From NCBI GenBank assembly GCA_031257955.1, contig JAIRNQ010000326.1, forward strand, positions 1 to 7,228: a stretch of DNA of 7,228 nt. The letters run 5' to 3'. The notes beneath the pieces were generated by a model. That model made no database searches. It was not told the DNA's origin and was given only the letters and a program-made list of their open reading frames with translations. A program made the position numbers and the translations under genes. Below, one piece after another: positions 5,137-7,228 of the stretch. The stretch comes from Deltaproteobacteria bacterium (GTDB taxonomy: Bacteria; Desulfobacterota; Desulfarculia; Adiutricales; Adiutricaceae). How positions within the stretch are numbered: position 1 is the first letter of the stretch; each line of letters opens with the position of its first letter.

Positions 5137-5143
5137 TTGTTTA

Positions 5144-7228
5144 ATGTCGGTTAATTTCGTCCGTATCGTTGCCACCGAACTTGGTATACCGGAGGCCCAG
5201 GTGACGGCCACCGTGGATTTGTTGGATCAGGGGGGCACGGTCCCCTTCATCGCCCGTTACCGCAAAGAAAGGACCGGCGGGCTGGACGAGGTTCAGGTCA
5301 TAGCCGTGCGAGACCGGATGAAATCCTTGGCCGAACTCAACGAGCGATTGGAGGCCATCCTAAAATCCTTAACGGAAAGGGAACTTCTGACCGAGGAGTT
5401 GGAAGCCAAGCTCCGCTCCGCCGAAACCATGGCCAAGCTTGAGGATCTCTACTTGCCCTTTAGGCCCAAGAAAAGAACCCGGGCCATGATCGCCAAGGAA
5501 AAGGGCCTCGAGCCCCTGGCCTTGGCCCTAATGGACCAGTCGCCGGGACTGGATCCTTTGGGCGAAGCCCTAAAAGCCCTGGAGGCCGGGGCCCAAGTCG
5601 AGTCGCCCGAGGAAGCCTTGTCCGGGGCCAGGGACATCGCCGCCGAGTGGATCTCCGAGGACGAGACGGCCAGATCCAAGCTGCGGAACCTCTTCGCCAA
5701 GAAAGCCACGGTCACTTGCCGGGTTAAAGCCGACCAGGAGGAGAAAGCCCAAAAATACCGGGACTACTTTGATTTCTCGGAAAACGTCGCCTCCATCCCC
5801 TCCCACCGATACTTGGCCATCAGAAGGGCCGAGGCCGCCGGGCACGTAATCGTCCAGATCCAGCCCGAAGCCGAGGAGGCCCTGTCCATCCTGAGGGAGC
5901 TTTTCATTAAAAACTCTTCCCCCGCCGCCGCCGAGATCGAAAAGGCCTTGTCCGACGCCTACAAGCGCCTGATCTGCCTTTCGATGGAAACGGAGATTCG
6001 CCTCGCGGCCAAACGCCGGGCCGATCTTGAGGCCATCGGCTATTTTTCCAAAAACCTCCGGGATCTTTTGATGGCCCCGCCCCTCAAGAATCTGGCCGTG
6101 TTGGCCATCGACCCGGGCTTTAAGACCGGCTGCAAGATGGCCGCCCTCTCGGCCGACGGGAACCTCTTGGCCCACGCCACCGTCCAGCCCCACCACTCGG
6201 ACGGCGAAAGGGACCGGGCCGCCGCCGCGATCTTGGATCTGATAAAAAAACATTCCATCGGCGTGGTGGCCGTAGGCAACGGGACTGCCGGCCGGGAGAC
6301 CTACCAGTTCGTAAAATCCATTCCCAAACTTCCGCCCAACCTCCCGGTGGTCATGGCCAACGAAAGCGGGGCCTCGATCTACTCGGCCTCGGAAGTGGCC
6401 CGGGAGGAGTTCCCGGATCTGGATCTTACCGTCCGGGGGGCCATATCCATTGGCCGCCGGCTCATCGATCCCCTGGCCGAGCTGGTTAAAATCGATCCCA
6501 AGTCCATCGGCGTCGGCCAGTACCAGTATGACGTGGATCAGGCCGCCCTAAAAAACGGCCTCGACGACGCGGTCATAAGCTGCGTCAACAGCGTCGGGGT
6601 CGAGGCCAACACGGCCTCGGTCAAGCTTTTGGGCTACGTCTCCGGCTTGGGCCCGACCTTGGCCAAGAACCTGGTTAAATACCGCCAGGAGTCCGGACCC
6701 TTCAAAAACCGTTCCCAGTTCCTGAAGGTGCCCCGCCTGGGCCCCAAGGCCTTCGAGCTCTGCGCCGGCTTCCTCCGCCTGGCTTCGGGCGACAACCCCC
6801 TGGACCGCAGCGCCGTCCACCCCGAGTCCTACCCGGTGGTGGAAAAAATGGCCGCGGATCTGGGCGTCCCGGTCCTCACCCTCATAGAGGAACCAAAATT
6901 GCGGGCCAAAATCAAACCCCATGACTACGTGACCGACACCGTGGGCCTGCCGACCGTCAACGACATCCTGGCCGAACTGGAAAAGCCCGGGCGCGATCCC
7001 CGCGAGCCTTGGGATCCCTACGAATACGCCGACGGCGTCAGCGAAATCACCGACCTGGCCGTTGGCCAGTCCCTAACCGGCGTGGTCACCAACCTCACCG
7101 CTTTCGGGGCCTTCGTCGACATAGGCGTCCACGTCAACGGCCTGGTCCACATAAGCCAAGTCACCGACGGCTACGTCAAAAATATCTCCGATTACCTAAA
7201 AATCGGCCAGAAGGTCACCGTCTGGGTT
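5144..7228 (+). CDS. tex: Tex transcription accessory / RNA-binding protein (C-terminus beyond window)
   Basis: The first 695 codons of Tex are present; the family is about 720-790 aa, so the end is cut by the window. Tex is a cytoplasmic nucleic-acid-binding protein related to eukaryotic Spt6, implicated in transcription and in toxin-gene or stress-response expression in some bacteria (family knowledge). Domains in order: a helical Tex N-terminal region (GGTVPFIARYRKERTGGLDE at about 29-48, LEDLYLPFRPKKRTR near 100), a YqgF RNase H-like domain beginning around the DPGFKTG motif at 323-329 with GNGTAGRET and SIGRRLIDPLAELVKIDPKS, tandem helix-hairpin-helix motifs (VEANTAS at 486, GLGP at 501, PRLGPKAFELCAGFLR), and an S1 domain from about residue 640 (GVVTNLTAFGAFVDIGVHVN), cut after some 55 residues. 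The start matches the family N-terminus and has GGGGA 7 nt upstream. The gene has its own promoter and a long structured leader. Confidence 0.96.
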   Translation, partial: MSVNFVRIVATELGIPEAQVTATVDLLDQGGTVPFIARYRKERTGGLDEVQVIAVRDRMKSLAELNERLEAILKSLTERELLTEELEAKLRSAETMAKLEDLYLPFRPKKRTRAMIAKEKGLEPLALALMDQSPGLDPLGEALKALEAGAQVESPEEALSGARDIAAEWISEDETARSKLRNLFAKKATVTCRVKADQEEKAQKYRDYFDFSENVASIPSHRYLAIRRAEAAGHVIVQIQPEAEEALSILRELFIKNSSPAAAEIEKALSDAYKRLICLSMETEIRLAAKRRADLEAIGYFSKNLRDLLMAPPLKNLAVLAIDPGFKTGCKMAALSADGNLLAHATVQPHHSDGERDRAAAAILDLIKKHSIGVVAVGNGTAGRETYQFVKSIPKLPPNLPVVMANESGASIYSASEVAREEFPDLDLTVRGAISIGRRLIDPLAELVKIDPKSIGVGQYQYDVDQAALKNGLDDAVISCVNSVGVEANTASVKLLGYVSGLGPTLAKNLVKYRQESGPFKNRSQFLKVPRLGPKAFELCAGFLRLASGDNPLDRSAVHPESYPVVEKMAADLGVPVLTLIEEPKLRAKIKPHDYVTDTVGLPTVNDILAELEKPGRDPREPWDPYEYADGVSEITDLAVGQSLTGVVTNLTAFGAFVDIGVHVNGLVHISQVTDGYVKNISDYLKIGQKVTVWV

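Noticed and set aside
4667..5143. tRNA or known small RNA in the long intergenic region
   Set aside because: The 4852-4870 stem with a 7-nt loop resembled a tRNA arm, but no T-arm consensus, acceptor stem or CCA end is found around it.
5570..6253. 227-aa minus-strand open frame opposite tex
   Set aside because: It lies wholly antisense to tex coding sequence, with a composition typical of a GC shadow.
1..7228. CRISPR array, insertion sequence or defence/toxin-antitoxin locus
   Set aside because: No spaced direct repeats of the right size, transposase, terminal inverted repeats or effector-like genes are present; the genes are housekeeping apart from two of unknown function.

Overview
The window is a piece of a GC-rich bacterial chromosome whose genes are mostly housekeeping. 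It holds two genes cut by the window edges (typA on the left, minus strand; tex on the right, plus strand) and three complete genes between them: a small cysteine-containing protein (minus), trmFO (plus) and a TPR lipoprotein (plus). Coding DNA is strongly biased to G/C at third positions and very rich in GGCC. TrmFO rather than TrmA as the m5U54 tRNA methyltransferase, a lipoprotein signal with a lipobox, and a TypA N-terminus that looks deltaproteobacterial together suggest Desulfobacterota or a related Gram-negative lineage. That placement is an inference, and no rRNA or tRNA gene is present to anchor it.

Layout: 1-1191 (minus) is the N-terminal two thirds of the ribosome-associated GTPase TypA/BipA. 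Positions 1192-1416 are a GC-rich spacer with several inverted repeats. Positions 1417-1659 (minus) encode an 80-aa protein with a possible Cys/His metal site. It is preceded by a leader of about 185 nt that begins at a near-consensus sigma70 promoter (1852-1880) and contains a terminator-like hairpin (1725-1746). Positions 1830-2140 are conspicuously AT-rich for this genome and separate the minus-strand pair from the plus-strand genes. They carry a perfect 12-bp palindrome and A/T tracts repeated every 10 bp. trmFO (2305-3714) has its own TATAAT promoter and overlaps the lipoprotein gene (3692-4666) by 23 nt, so these two are probably translated from one message.

Positions 4667-5143 form a structured non-coding stretch. 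It contains a 14-bp-stem hairpin after the lipoprotein gene, a second hairpin, a tandem 11-bp repeat, a good promoter (4931-4959), and a tex leader of about 178 nt with hairpins and a heptanucleotide tandem repeat. tex (5144 to the window end) encodes the Tex/YqgF/S1 transcription-associated RNA-binding protein.

I see no CRISPR array, mobile element, toxin-antitoxin pair or defence locus, and no obvious new multi-gene system. The best candidates for something undescribed are regulatory. (a) The 3' region of the lipoprotein transcript carries tandem sequences complementary to the tex ribosome-binding site, one of them over 14 uninterrupted bases. (b) The small-protein gene has a promoter/terminator leader that could be an attenuator or a small RNA. 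(c) The AT-rich intergenic region contains a palindrome and phased A/T tracts.
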